From Polynucleobacter sp. (GTDB lineage Bacteria; Pseudomonadota; Gammaproteobacteria; Burkholderiales; Burkholderiaceae): 47,572 bases of DNA. The stretch lies in assembly GCA_023254115.1 (NCBI GenBank), contig JALQYK010000026.1, forward strand, positions 1-47,572. Direction: 5' to 3'. Positions 7,703 through 17,516 of this stretch are shown here, piece after piece (position 1 is the stretch's first letter; the number at the start of each line of letters is the position of its first letter). The translations under genes and the position numbers were made by a program. The notes under the pieces were generated by a model. That model was not told the origin of the DNA. It saw only the letters and a program-made list of their open reading frames with translations, and searched no databases.

Positions 7703-9139
7703 ATGTATCGGTCAATTAAGAGTATTGCCCTAGTTTGTACAGGCCTGATTGCAGGTGTTGCACTAACCCTGCAACTTTCTGCAACTGCTCAGCAGGGCAA
7801 CTCTAATTTGCCACTTGATGAGCTACGTAATCTATCGAATGTATTTGGTCAAATTAAACGAGATTACGTTGAGCCTGTCGAAGATAAAAGATTATTAACT
7901 GATGCAATCAAAGGCATGGTGAGTGGTCTTGACCCTCATTCTTCATATCTAGACAAAAAAGATTTTGCTGAGATGCAAGAACACACTCAAGGCAAATTTG
8001 CTGGCTTGGGTATTGAAATCACATCAGAAGATGGTGTTGTTAAAGTTCTAAATCCAATTGAAGATACACCTGCGGCTAGAGCAGGACTTCAGTCAGGCGA
8101 CTTAATTACCAGACTAGATGACAAACCTGTGCGAGGCATGACTCTAGACCAAGCTGTCAGACGTATGCGTGGTGAGCCTGGCACAAAAATCACTTTAACG
8201 ATTTTTAGAAAAAGTGAAGACAGAACTTTTCCTGTAACGATTACACGCGCTGAAATTAAAGTTCAATCTGTCAAAGCAAAGTTGCTTGATGCTAGCATTG
8301 CTTATGTTCGCATTACAAGCTTTCAAGAAAGAACGATTCCCGATTTAGCGAAAAAACTAAATGAGCTTGCTGCAAAAGATGCTCAAATCAAAGGTCTAGT
8401 ATTAGATTTAAGAAATAATGGTGGCGGCCTTTTGCAAGGTGCCGTTGGTGTATCAGCTGCCTTCTTACCAACTGGAACTCTAGTGGTATCAACCAAAGGT
8501 CAATCTGAAGACGCCAAACAAATATTTAAGGCTAATGTAGATAACTACAGATTATCTGAAAACAACGACGCATTAGCCGACCTAGCGCCAATCTTCAAAA
8601 AAGTGCCGATGGTGGTATTGGTAAATGCCTTCTCTGCATCCGCATCAGAAATTGTTGCGGGCGCACTCCAAGACCACAAACGCGCAACAATCATTGGCAA
8701 AACAACTTTTGGCAAAGGCTCTGTGCAAACAGTTCGCCCGCTTAGCGCAGACTCTGCTCTTAAATTAACAACTGCCTATTACTACACACCGTCAGGTAAA
8801 TCTATCCAAGCATTTGGCATCAAACCTGATATTGCTGTTGATCAAAATGCAGATGGCGACCCAGATGATGTTCTTATTACTAGAGAAATCGATAGCGAGA
8901 AACATCTCAAAAATAAGCAATCTTCTGAAGAAAAATTAATCAATGAACGTGAAAAACGTAGACTTGAAGAATTACAACGCATTGAAGAAATTAATGCGAA
9001 GAAGACTCCTGAAGAAAAAGAGAAGGATCGCAAGAAGCGACCAGCTGAGTTTGGCTCCGCTGAAGATTTCATGCTGACACAAGCCGCTGCTTATCTAAAG
9101 GGTCAGCCTATCAAGAAATCTAAATCTCGCTTGGAATAA
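7703..9139 (+). CDS. ctpA: C-terminal processing peptidase (S41 family)
   Basis: A 478-residue periplasmic serine protease. It has an N-terminal signal/anchor (about residues 7-28), a PDZ domain around residues 95-175 (GLGIEITSEDGVVKV) and a peptidase S41 domain. The Ser-Lys dyad lies in NAFSASASEIVAGAL and GKTTFGKGSVQT. The C-terminus is a charged Glu/Lys/Arg-rich tail. It is placed between gpmA and moeB, an order I recall from other betaproteobacteria. Confidence 0.94.
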   Translation: MYRSIKSIALVCTGLIAGVALTLQLSATAQQGNSNLPLDELRNLSNVFGQIKRDYVEPVEDKRLLTDAIKGMVSGLDPHSSYLDKKDFAEMQEHTQGKFAGLGIEITSEDGVVKVLNPIEDTPAARAGLQSGDLITRLDDKPVRGMTLDQAVRRMRGEPGTKITLTIFRKSEDRTFPVTITRAEIKVQSVKAKLLDASIAYVRITSFQERTIPDLAKKLNELAAKDAQIKGLVLDLRNNGGGLLQGAVGVSAAFLPTGTLVVSTKGQSEDAKQIFKANVDNYRLSENNDALADLAPIFKKVPMVVLVNAFSASASEIVAGALQDHKRATIIGKTTFGKGSVQTVRPLSADSALKLTTAYYYTPSGKSIQAFGIKPDIAVDQNADGDPDDVLITREIDSEKHLKNKQSSEEKLINEREKRRLEELQRIEEINAKKTPEEKEKDRKKRPAEFGSAEDFMLTQAAAYLKGQPIKKSKSRLE

Positions 9140-9151
9140 TTAGAGCGACGC

Positions 9152-9904
9152 ATGAACGACCAAGACCTTCTTAGATACTCACGCCATATTCTTCTTGATG
9201 ATATTGGCATTGAAGGTCAAGAAAAAATATTGGCTGCTCATGCGATAGTTATCGGCGCTGGAGGTCTAGGATCTGCAGCTGCGCCCTATTTGGCTGCAGC
9301 AGGCATCGGTAAAATTACCTTAATTGATCATGACACTGTGGATTTAACAAATCTGCAACGCCAGATCATGCATAACCAAAATTCTGTGGGGCAAGCCAAA
9401 GTTCAATCTGGCAAAACAATGCTTCTGAATCTAAATCCTCATATTGAGGTAAATGCCATACAGGAGAAAGCTACTGCTGAATTATTAGATCAACTATTGC
9501 CTACCGCAAGTGTTGTTTTAGATTGCAGCGACAATTTCACCACCAGACACATGGTTAATGCCGCATGCGTTCAACACAAAGTTCCTCTTGTCAGTGGGGC
9601 TGCGATTAAATTTGATGGCCAAGTAACTGTTATTGACCCACGCCAAAAATGCACACCTTGCTACGCATGTTTATTTCCAGCGGACCAAGAATTTAATGAA
9701 GTTCAATGCTCAACGATGGGCGTATTTTCACCACTAGTGGGCATCATTGGCAGTATTCAAGCTGCTCAAGCGCTTCAAGTGATTATGCAAATTGGTGAAC
9801 CTTTGGTTGGCAAATTATTACTATGGGATGCGAGGTCTTCGCAAGTTGATCAAATTGCATTACACCAAAGAGATGATTGCCCCATCTGCTCAAAGCATCA
9901 ATAG
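9152..9904 (+). CDS. moeB: MoeB/ThiF/HesA-family adenylyltransferase
   Basis: A 250-residue E1-like enzyme that adenylates the C-terminal Gly-Gly of a sulfur-carrier protein (MoaD or ThiS type). ATP-binding motif GAGGLGSAAAPYLAAAGIG is near the N-terminus, followed by DLTNLQRQ and an adenylation-associated Arg. Two CxxC pairs (CTPCYAC and CPIC near the C-terminus) form the structural zinc site. Molybdopterin versus thiamine cannot be decided here, as no carrier gene is adjacent. It ends six bases before the convergent ptsI stop. Confidence 0.88.
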   Translation: MNDQDLLRYSRHILLDDIGIEGQEKILAAHAIVIGAGGLGSAAAPYLAAAGIGKITLIDHDTVDLTNLQRQIMHNQNSVGQAKVQSGKTMLLNLNPHIEVNAIQEKATAELLDQLLPTASVVLDCSDNFTTRHMVNAACVQHKVPLVSGAAIKFDGQVTVIDPRQKCTPCYACLFPADQEFNEVQCSTMGVFSPLVGIIGSIQAAQALQVIMQIGEPLVGKLLLWDARSSQVDQIALHQRDDCPICSKHQ

Positions 9905-9910
9905 GCACTG

Positions 9911-11677
9911 CTATACAGCGTTAATTTTTTGTAAAGCCGCTTGTAATTCTTCTGGCTCAATAGCGCTCAATAATTCATCAACTGACTGCTTCAATACACT
10001 CATATCTGACCTAAGAATTTCTTTCTTCACAGACAAGAGTTGATTAAAGTGCATAGAAAAATCAGTTAAGCCCATGCCTAATAAAACTTTGGTCATTGAT
10101 GGCTCGCCTGCCATCTCGCCGCACACTGAAACTGGCATGTTGGCAACCTTAGCTTCTCTGATAACGCCTGCAATTAATCTCAAAACTGCTGGGTGCAGTG
10201 GGTCGTACAAATGTGCAACAGCATTATCAGCTCTATCAATTGCCAATGTGTACTGAATCAAATCATTAGTACCAATTGATAAAAAATCTAAGCGGCGAAT
10301 AAATAATGGCAAGGAGAGCGCTGCTGCAGGAATCTCGATCATTGCACCTACTTGTACATTAGGATCAAAAGGGACGCACTCATTTTCAAGCTGTTTCTTT
10401 GCCATATTGATCAACTCCAAAGTTTGATCAATTTCCTGGGCATGCGCCAACATAGGAATCAAGATCTTCATCTTGCCGTATGCTGATGCACGCAAGATGG
10501 CTCTAATCTGAATCAAGAACATCTCAGGCTCAGAAAGTGACCAGCGAATAGCACGCAAACCAAGTGGCGACAAATAATGACCGCCCTCATCTTGACCATC
10601 TAGCGGTTTATCAGCGCCAATATCAATTGTTCTGATGCTAACTGGCAAACCCTTCATGGCCTCAGCAGTTTTTCTGTATGCCCAAAACTGCTCTTCCTCG
10701 CTAGGCATGTCACCTTTGCGATTCATGAATAAGAATTCAGATCTAAATAAGCCAATACCTACCGCGCCAGAATCTAACGCCTGTTCAGCATCATCTGGCA
10801 TCTCAACGTTAGCCATCAAATCAATTGGCACACCATCTAAAGTAAGTGTTGGCGTGTATTTGAGTCTTAATAATTTTTTCTTCTCTAACTTACGCTCTGA
10901 TTGAAGATGTCGATACTCTTCCAAAATCAATGGACTCGGGTCAACAATCACGATGCCACGGTCGCCATCAATAATGATCCAATCATCTTGACGGATTAAC
11001 TCGCTTGCCCTTCTAACACCCACGGCCGCGGGGATATCCAAACTCCTGGCAACAATTGCAGTGTGAGATGTGCGACCACCCAAATCAGTAATAAATCCGC
11101 CAAATGCCAAATCTTTAAAACGCATCATGTCAGGCGGTGCAATGTCATGCGCCACAACAATGACTTCGCTTAACTCACGATTTTCCGAAACAGTTTTGTA
11201 GAACGATGAAAGTGTTTGATGATTTTCACCATGGTGGAGAACCTTCATTACTCGCTCAACAACTTGCCTAATATCTGCAGCACGCTCGCGCAAATATTCA
11301 TCTTCAATTTCAGCAAATTGCTCTAATAAGTCTTCTAACTGTGTGGCCAGTGCCCACTCGGCGTTATATCTTCGACCCTTAATTAACTCTAAAGGCTTTT
11401 CAGTCAGGGTAGGGTCGGCCAAAATCATGCCGTGCACATCTAAGAATGCGCCCATTTCTTCTGGAGCGGCATCAGGCAAGCTGGCTCTTAAGCTTTTTAA
11501 TTCCTGCCTAACAACTTCAAATGCATTTAGTAAGCGTGTTTGTTCTACTTGTTCTGCACCTTCATCTACCAAATAATGCTTCACATCCATGGCTGATGGC
11601 GCAATACGTAGCGCCTTGCCAATTGCAATGCCATTGGTTACAGGAATGCCGTGCAGCGTAAATGACAAGCTACTCAC
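9911..11677 (-). CDS. ptsI: Phosphoenolpyruvate-protein phosphotransferase (Enzyme I)
   Basis: EI takes phosphate from PEP and passes it to HPr. About 588 residues. The phosphorylated His is in GGRTSHTAIVARSLDIPA, and the PEP-binding barrel has FRSEFLFMNR, MIEIPAAALSLP and LSIGTNDLIQYTLA. The ORF opens at TTG 11686; GTG 11677 or TTG 11668 are also possible. Every choice overlaps or abuts the ptsH stop (11670), so translation is probably coupled. No sugar permease is present, so the system looks regulatory. Confidence 0.95.
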   Translation of the reverse strand: MSSLSFTLHGIPVTNGIAIGKALRIAPSAMDVKHYLVDEGAEQVEQTRLLNAFEVVRQELKSLRASLPDAAPEEMGAFLDVHGMILADPTLTEKPLELIKGRRYNAEWALATQLEDLLEQFAEIEDEYLRERAADIRQVVERVMKVLHHGENHQTLSSFYKTVSENRELSEVIVVAHDIAPPDMMRFKDLAFGGFITDLGGRTSHTAIVARSLDIPAAVGVRRASELIRQDDWIIIDGDRGIVIVDPSPLILEEYRHLQSERKLEKKKLLRLKYTPTLTLDGVPIDLMANVEMPDDAEQALDSGAVGIGLFRSEFLFMNRKGDMPSEEEQFWAYRKTAEAMKGLPVSIRTIDIGADKPLDGQDEGGHYLSPLGLRAIRWSLSEPEMFLIQIRAILRASAYGKMKILIPMLAHAQEIDQTLELINMAKKQLENECVPFDPNVQVGAMIEIPAAALSLPLFIRRLDFLSIGTNDLIQYTLAIDRADNAVAHLYDPLHPAVLRLIAGVIREAKVANMPVSVCGEMAGEPSMTKVLLGMGLTDFSMHFNQLLSVKKEILRSDMSVLKQSVDELLSAIEPEELQAALQKINAV

Positions 11678-11939
11678 CCTCTCCAAATCGATCGTTGATA
11701 AGCGCCTCTAAAGCGGCAAATGCTTCCTCAGCTTGCTCACCAGTTGTTTCAAGTACCACAGAACTACCCATACCGGCCGCTAGCATCATGACGCCCATAA
11801 TGCTTTTTGCATTGACCCTACGACCGCCTTTAGATAAAAAAATCTCGCAAGGATACTTTGCCGCCAATTGGGTTAATTTGGCAGAAGCCCTAGCATGCAA
11901 ACCTAATTTATTAATAATGTTAATTTCTGCACTAGGCAT
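11670..11939 (-). CDS. ptsH: Phosphocarrier protein HPr
   Basis: An 89-residue phosphocarrier. His15 lies in GLHARASAKL and is phosphorylated by EI; Ser46 lies in AKSIMGVMML, the site used by HPr kinase in species that have it. It sits two bases after the EIIA gene and overlaps ptsI. Normal length for HPr. Confidence 0.96.
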   Translation of the reverse strand: MPSAEINIINKLGLHARASAKLTQLAAKYPCEIFLSKGGRRVNAKSIMGVMMLAAGMGSSVVLETTGEQAEEAFAALEALINDRFGEGE

Positions 11940-11941
11940 TT

Positions 11942-12391
11942 TTATTCCTTAACTTCCGAAGTCTTGTTTGATATGGCATCCGCAGCAGGAGTTAAATGGC
12001 CAATCGGAATAATGCCTTGCTGACCACCATGCATGGCTTTTTGCATAGCAGAATCTAAAGAATCCGCCCTATATGAAATTGCCCGCATTAACATTGGCAA
12101 ATTAACTCCAGCAATCACCCTTACACGACCATTGAATTCAGGTTTATGAGCCAAGCGATTAGCAACGTTAGCTGGGGTTGCGCCCATGATATCTGTCAAA
12201 ACTAACAAACCATTTTCTGACTTAATCGTATGAGCAGCTTCAACAGCGCGCTCTAATGTGATTTTTGCATCCTCATGCGCCATCACATCAACTGCAACAA
12301 GTCGACTAGGAACTTCACCATAAACATGTTTAGCAAACTCTTTAAGAGCTGAAGCCAAAGGAGCATGAGCAATGATTAGTATTCCGGCCAT
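11942..12391 (-). CDS. PTS EIIA, mannose/fructose (EIIA-Man) family
   Basis: A 149-residue EIIA-Man domain beginning MAGILIIAHAPLASAL, with the phosphoacceptor His at residue 9. Further family blocks are LVLTDIMGATPANVANR and VRVIAGVNLPMLMRAI. No IIB, IIC or IID component is nearby, so it is unlikely to transport sugar. In other betaproteobacteria such truncated EIIA-HPr-EI modules are thought to signal carbon/energy state. It is encoded immediately after gshB. Confidence 0.9.
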   Translation of the reverse strand: MAGILIIAHAPLASALKEFAKHVYGEVPSRLVAVDVMAHEDAKITLERAVEAAHTIKSENGLLVLTDIMGATPANVANRLAHKPEFNGRVRVIAGVNLPMLMRAISYRADSLDSAMQKAMHGGQQGIIPIGHLTPAADAISNKTSEVKE

Positions 12392-12392
12392 A

Positions 12393-13337
12393 TTAATTTA
12401 ATTTTTTTTCTAAACTCTTTAACCACTGACTTGCAACATCATGTCCAGTTTGGTTGGTGATTTCCACAAAACAAGTTGGACTTGTAACATTAATTTCAGT
12501 TAAGTACCCGCCAATAAAATCTAAGCCCACTAGATGTAAACCTCGTCCGGCTAATTGTGAACCAATTTCATGAGCGATATCAAATTCTTTTTGCGTTAAT
12601 TTTTGCGCAACACCCTTACCACCAACTGCCAAATTACCTCTGATCTCACCACCCTGAGGAATCCTAGCTAATGAATATGGCACAGGTTCACCATCTATTA
12701 ATAAAACTCTCTTGTCGCCATCCACTATCTCAGGAATAAACTTTTGCACCATTAATGCTTTAGCACCATTCTCACCAAGAGTTTCAACAATACTAGCAAG
12801 ATTCAAGCCATCAGCCTTAATCCTAAATACACCCATGCCACCCATACCATCTAAAGGTTTAATGATGATGTCTTGGTGCTGCTGGTGAAACTCCTTAATA
12901 TCAACTAAATCCCTACTAATGATTGTTGGTGGTGCAAACTGCAAAAACTCTAATAACGCTAATTTTTCAGAATGGTTTCTGAGGGCTTCAGGACTATTAA
13001 AAACTCGTGCGCCTTCTAAACATGCTGCCGACAAGAACCAGGTAGCTGTGACATAAGCCATATCAAAAGGTGGATCCTTGCGCATCACAACTGCATCAAA
13101 GTCTGCCAAGCGCTTGGTGACATTTTCTAACGGGGTAAACCAATCATCAGCGCCACGACTTAATTCAATATGCAAACACTCAGCTTTAATTGATGATGCA
13201 ATACTTTTGATGTCATGAGTATGGCAATGCCATACCTGATGACCGGCCTTTTGGCAGGCGTCCATCATTGCCAAAGTACTATCTTTTTCAACTGCAAACT
13301 CAATTAATGGATCTGCAATAAATAGTATTTTTCTCAT
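12393..13337 (-). CDS. gshB: Glutathione synthetase
   Basis: A 314-residue ATP-grasp ligase that joins gamma-glutamylcysteine to glycine. It begins MRKILFIADPLIEFAVEKDST, with MRKDPPFDMAYVTATW in the N-terminal domain and KPLDGMGGMGVFRI as the ATP-grasp loop; it ends with NVTSPTCFVEI. Its ATG overlaps the gshA stop (TAATG), so the two are translationally coupled. Confidence 0.97.
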   Translation of the reverse strand: MRKILFIADPLIEFAVEKDSTLAMMDACQKAGHQVWHCHTHDIKSIASSIKAECLHIELSRGADDWFTPLENVTKRLADFDAVVMRKDPPFDMAYVTATWFLSAACLEGARVFNSPEALRNHSEKLALLEFLQFAPPTIISRDLVDIKEFHQQHQDIIIKPLDGMGGMGVFRIKADGLNLASIVETLGENGAKALMVQKFIPEIVDGDKRVLLIDGEPVPYSLARIPQGGEIRGNLAVGGKGVAQKLTQKEFDIAHEIGSQLAGRGLHLVGLDFIGGYLTEINVTSPTCFVEITNQTGHDVASQWLKSLEKKLN

Positions 13338-14632
13338 TAACTTTCAGCCTCAGGATCTGTCCGCTCAAGCTCAAGAGAAGCTGCTAGCAAGGCCAATCTA
13401 GCTACCACCCCATATAAATAGAAGCGGTTAGGCACAGCCACTCCTGGCTTTGCTGCCACATCCGGTATGGCGTTGTGCTCAAAAGCTAGCGGTACAAAAT
13501 GCATACCCGGCGCATTTAGATTTTCATCAACACCACGGCCTGTATGCACTCGGTAAAAACCGCCAACCACATATCTGTCCATCATGTAGACAACGGGTTC
13601 GGCTACAGCTTCATTAATTTTTTCAAAGGTGTAAACACCTTCTTGCACAAGCACGTCAGCAACCTCTAAACCTTCTTTAACAACGCTCATTTTGTTGCGC
13701 TCTTTACGGTTTAGATCTTTAACTTCACTAGCATCTTTAACTGTCATGATGCCCATGCCATAAGTCCCAGCATCTGCCTTAACAATTACATATGGTTTTT
13801 CTTTGATGCCATATTCACGATATTTACGAGTGATTTTTTTCAAGATGCTGTCAACGCTCTCTTGCAAACATTCTTCTCCAACACGTTCATGGAAATTAAT
13901 ACCATTACATTTGGTAAAGAATGGATTAATCATCCAAGGATCAATATCAATCACTTTTGAGAATTTTTTCGCCACATCGTCATAAGCATCAAAGTGATTT
14001 GATTTACGGCGCACAGCCCAACCAGCATGCAATGGTGGCAATAAATATTGTTCGTATAAGTTTTCCAATATTGGCGGAATGCCACCTGATAAATCATTAT
14101 TTAAAAGAATCGTGCAAGGATCAAAATCTTTTAGGCCTAAGCGACGTCCCTTCATGCCGATTCTAGATAAAGGCTCAAGAATTAATCTCTGGCCATCAGG
14201 CAAATCAATTGGAGTGGCTTTTGTAATTTCTTCTGAAAGAGTCCCCAAGCGAACATTCAAACCCGTTTGACGCAAGATGGATGCTAAACGTGCCACGTTC
14301 TGTAAATAGAACATATTGCGCGTATGGCGTTCAGGTATTAACAATAGATTTTTAGCATCTGGGCAAATCTTTTCAATGGATGCCATCGCGGCTTGAACAG
14401 CTAATGGGAGCATCTCAGGCGAAAGATTATTAAATCCACCAGGGAATAAATTTGTGTCGACCGGCGCCAACTTAAAACCGGCATTTCTTAGATCAACAGA
14501 GCAGTAAAAAGGTGGCGTATGCTCTTGCCACTCAAGCCTAAACCAACGCTCAATTGCAGGCGTAGCTTCTAAAACCTTTTGCTCTAATTCGAGCAAAGGA
14601 CCATTCAGGGCAGTAATTAGATGTGGGACCAT
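13337..14632 (-). CDS. gshA: Glutamate-cysteine ligase, proteobacterial GshA type (TIGR02049-like)
   Basis: Catalyses the first step of glutathione synthesis, joining L-glutamate and L-cysteine. The 431-residue protein is not the E. coli GshA fold length; it resembles the ATP-grasp-like family named for Acidithiobacillus ferrooxidans, with LLIPERHTRN, KPYVIVKADAGTYGMGIMTV and HTGRGVDENLNAPG. TAGAAT lies six bases before the ATG with no Shine-Dalgarno, so a leaderless start is likely. It is the first gene of gshA-gshB-EIIA-ptsH-ptsI. Confidence 0.92.
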   Translation of the reverse strand: MVPHLITALNGPLLELEQKVLEATPAIERWFRLEWQEHTPPFYCSVDLRNAGFKLAPVDTNLFPGGFNNLSPEMLPLAVQAAMASIEKICPDAKNLLLIPERHTRNMFYLQNVARLASILRQTGLNVRLGTLSEEITKATPIDLPDGQRLILEPLSRIGMKGRRLGLKDFDPCTILLNNDLSGGIPPILENLYEQYLLPPLHAGWAVRRKSNHFDAYDDVAKKFSKVIDIDPWMINPFFTKCNGINFHERVGEECLQESVDSILKKITRKYREYGIKEKPYVIVKADAGTYGMGIMTVKDASEVKDLNRKERNKMSVVKEGLEVADVLVQEGVYTFEKINEAVAEPVVYMMDRYVVGGFYRVHTGRGVDENLNAPGMHFVPLAFEHNAIPDVAAKPGVAVPNRFYLYGVVARLALLAASLELERTDPEAES

Positions 14633-14644
14633 ATTGTCATTCTA
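14633..14644 (-). promoter_or_regulatory. Predicted -10 of gshA with leaderless spacing
   Basis: TAGAAT (14644-14639) is followed by GACAAT and then the gshA ATG at 14632. The upstream amtB terminator hairpins begin only a dozen bases away, so the -35 region would fall inside the terminator stem. Confidence 0.45.
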
Positions 14645-14656
14645 AGACAGATAAAA

Positions 14657-14690
14657 AAAGAGCGGGTTCTTATTCAAGAAACCGCTCTTT
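14657..14690 (-). terminator. Rho-independent terminator of torF-glnK-amtB
   Basis: Read on the minus strand, AAAGAGCGG pairs with CCGCTCTTT, then after one mismatch TTCTT pairs with AAGAA around a four-base loop. A run of seven T follows. It lies about 70 bases after the amtB stop. It also directly abuts the gshA promoter. Confidence 0.85.
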
Positions 14691-14694
14691 AAAT

Positions 14695-14720
14695 CCCCAA
14701 TAATGCTGCAATTATTGGGG
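14695..14720. terminator. Second hairpin downstream of amtB
   Basis: CCCCAATAAT and ATTATTGGGG form a perfect ten-base stem around a six-base loop. There is no T-run on the minus strand, so it may stabilise the mRNA 3' end or back up the following terminator rather than terminate alone. Confidence 0.5.
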
Positions 14721-14763
14721 TTATTCCACACTACATTTCACACAGATTTACTACAAATACTGA

Positions 14764-16245
14764 TTAAGCCTCGTATGCAGTTTCACCGTGAGAAGTGATA
14801 TCAAGACCTTCACGTTCTTCATCTTCTGGTACACGTAGACCAATCACAAGATCAACCAACTTGTACGCAACTAGAGAAACCACACCAGACCATACTACCG
14901 TTGTTAATACAGCCTTAGCTTGAATAAACACTTGGCTAGCAATTGAATAGTCAGGAGCTACTGCGTTAGCAACGTAGTCATAGATGCCTGTACCGCCCAA
15001 TGATGGGTCAGCAAACACACCAGTCAATAGAGCGCCTAAGATACCGCCAACACCGTGAACGCCGAACACGTCCAATGAGTCGTCTGCACCCAAGATTTTC
15101 TTAAGACCAGTTACACCCCACAAGCATAGGAAACCAGCAATGAAACCGATTACCAAAGCACCTGCTGGGCCTACGAAGCCAGCTGCTGGAGTAATAGCAA
15201 CTAAACCAGCTACCGCACCAGATGCGCCACCCAACATAGATGGTTTACCTTTAGCGATCCATTCAGCAAACGTCCATGCCAATACAGCAGCAGCAGTTGC
15301 CAAGAATGTGTTCACGAAAGCTAATGCAGCGCCACCGTTTGCTTCCAATGCTGAACCAGCGTTGAAACCAAACCAGCCAAACCACAATAGTGATGCGCCA
15401 ACCATAGTCATAGTTAAGCTATGTGGCTTCATTGCTTCTTTACCGAAACCAATACGCTTACCGATTACATAAGCACCCACCAAACCAGCAACCGCTGCGT
15501 TGATGTGAACTACAGTACCGCCAGCAAAGTCTAGAGCACCCATTTGGAACAACCAACCTGCTGTTGCAGTTGCCGCTTCAGCAGCTTTTGCATCAGTAAA
15601 TGCGTCAGGACCAGGCCAGAACCAAACCATGTGAGCAACTGGTAGGTAGCTAAATGTGAACCACAAAACAATGAACAACAATACTGCTGAGAACTTAGCG
15701 CGCTCTGCGAATGCACCGATGATCAAGCAGCAAGTAATGGTTGCAAATGCGCCTTGGAATGCAAAGTAACCAAACTCTGGCACAACAACACCTTTACTAA
15801 ATGTTGCAGCTACTGAATCAACCGTAATGCCTGATAAGAGGATACGATCAAATCCACCAAAAAATGCGCCACCTTCTGTGAACGCAATACTGTAGCCATA
15901 AACTGCCCACAGCACTGCTACCAGTGAGAAGATCACCAAACATTGCATCAACACAGATAACATGTTTTTGCTACGTACCAAACCGCCGTAGAACAAACCT
16001 AGGCCTGGCAATGTCATCAAAATAACTAATGCTGTTGAAATCAACAACCAAGCTGTGTCGCCCTTGTTTGGAACGGCAGCTGGTGCTGCTGGAGCAGCAG
16101 GTGTTGCAGCAGCTGCAGCAGGAGCAGTAACCGCTGGCTTAGCGTCATCTGCAGCATAAGCTGTTGATGAAACTGCCATTGATACTGTACCTAGTGCTAG
16201 CGCCGCTGCGCCGGCTGCGAGTAGACGTTTAATCCAATGTGTCAT
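14764..16245 (-). CDS. amtB: Ammonium transporter
   Basis: A 493-residue inner-membrane ammonium channel. It has a cleavable signal (to about residue 31), an Ala/Pro-rich linker (about residues 35-60) and then 11 predicted helices. Recognisable blocks are LPGLGLFYGGLVRSKN, FAFQGAFATITCCLIIGAFAER and the pore His region DVFGVHGVGGILGALLTG. The GlnK partner is encoded 14 bases upstream. Expression is expected under nitrogen limitation from the sigma-54 promoter upstream of torF. Confidence 0.97.
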   Translation of the reverse strand: MTHWIKRLLAAGAAALALGTVSMAVSSTAYAADDAKPAVTAPAAAAATPAAPAAPAAVPNKGDTAWLLISTALVILMTLPGLGLFYGGLVRSKNMLSVLMQCLVIFSLVAVLWAVYGYSIAFTEGGAFFGGFDRILLSGITVDSVAATFSKGVVVPEFGYFAFQGAFATITCCLIIGAFAERAKFSAVLLFIVLWFTFSYLPVAHMVWFWPGPDAFTDAKAAEAATATAGWLFQMGALDFAGGTVVHINAAVAGLVGAYVIGKRIGFGKEAMKPHSLTMTMVGASLLWFGWFGFNAGSALEANGGAALAFVNTFLATAAAVLAWTFAEWIAKGKPSMLGGASGAVAGLVAITPAAGFVGPAGALVIGFIAGFLCLWGVTGLKKILGADDSLDVFGVHGVGGILGALLTGVFADPSLGGTGIYDYVANAVAPDYSIASQVFIQAKAVLTTVVWSGVVSLVAYKLVDLVIGLRVPEDEEREGLDITSHGETAYEA

Positions 16246-16259
16246 TTTCTTACCTCGCT

Positions 16260-16622
<363 letters not shown>

Positions 16623-17420
16623 TTAGAAAGCTTTGGTTAGAGATACTGCAAAACCATCTTTAAGTAAATTTTTTCCAGTACCGGAACCTGCCGTACCTGC
16701 GTATGCCCTTGTGCCAACCTTGGCATCGTTAGTAAAGTACTTAACACCAAACACATATCCATTTAGATCATACGCAACCCCCACACTGTAATCAGCGTAT
16801 GAAAACTTACCAGCTGTTGATTCTGCATCTTTTCTAAAATCTGTATAACCAGCATGAATTGATGCAGTTAACTTTGGCATTAATTCCTGCGTGAGTGTTA
16901 AATCGTAGTACATAGTGCCTTTTGCACTAACGTTAGTAGTACCTGTTGATGCAAAATAATTTTTACCTAAAACATATGAGGTTTTAAAAGTGGCGGGGCC
17001 ATAACTTAGACCAACATAAGCCTCTTCTGTATCTGCATGCGTTGTTGACTGAACTGACCCAGGGTACGTATACGCTATAAATCCAACGTCAACTCCAACC
17101 CCGCTCAACTCAGTTTTATATCCGCCATACAAATCCAACTCAAGTGAACCAGCTCCCGCTGTCCAAGTTGAAACATTAGAACCCCATGTACCAACATATA
17201 AACCAGAACTATGGGCTACGTCGAATCCACCTTGCATAGATGGATCTTGATCATTTTGTGAAATGCCACGGAAACGATAATCACTGGTGATACCAAAGTT
17301 ACCAGTTACTACGAAGTCTGGTGTTCCGGCTGGTGCTGGATCAGCAGCCATAACAACGCCAGAAGATAAAGTTGCAGCTGCTGCTAATGCGATCGCTGAG
17401 AGAGTTAAGTAAGTTTTCAT
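16623..17420 (-). CDS. TorF-family putative outer-membrane porin
   Basis: About 265 residues: a signal peptide ending VVMAAD, then a beta-rich protein with the family signature GNFGITSDYRFRGISQND and a C-terminal aromatic residue (SLTKAF), typical of outer-membrane beta-barrels. The family often sits next to glnK-amtB, which suggests uptake of a nitrogen source, but the substrate is unknown. AGGAG lies eight bases before ATG 17420; the track's GTG 17429 is less likely. Confidence 0.85.
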   Translation of the reverse strand: MKTYLTLSAIALAAAATLSSGVVMAADPAPAGTPDFVVTGNFGITSDYRFRGISQNDQDPSMQGGFDVAHSSGLYVGTWGSNVSTWTAGAGSLELDLYGGYKTELSGVGVDVGFIAYTYPGSVQSTTHADTEEAYVGLSYGPATFKTSYVLGKNYFASTGTTNVSAKGTMYYDLTLTQELMPKLTASIHAGYTDFRKDAESTAGKFSYADYSVGVAYDLNGYVFGVKYFTNDAKVGTRAYAGTAGSGTGKNLLKDGFAVSLTKAF

Positions 17421-17470
17421 GTGTTGCACTCCTAATAAACAATCAAAGGGAAATTCCTTGCAGGTTATTA

Positions 17471-17487
17471 AGCAAAAGGTGTGCCAG
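17471..17487 (-). promoter_or_regulatory. Sigma-54 (RpoN) promoter of torF-glnK-amtB
   Basis: On the minus strand CTGGCACACCTTTTGCT matches the sigma-54 consensus YTGGCACgrNNNTTGCW, with the required ten bases between the -24 GG and -12 GC. Predicted start near 17460, leader about 40 bases. This fits nitrogen control of glnK-amtB. Confidence 0.85.
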
Positions 17488-17516
17488 TTTATTTTTTGTC
17501 ATTAAATTCATGAACT

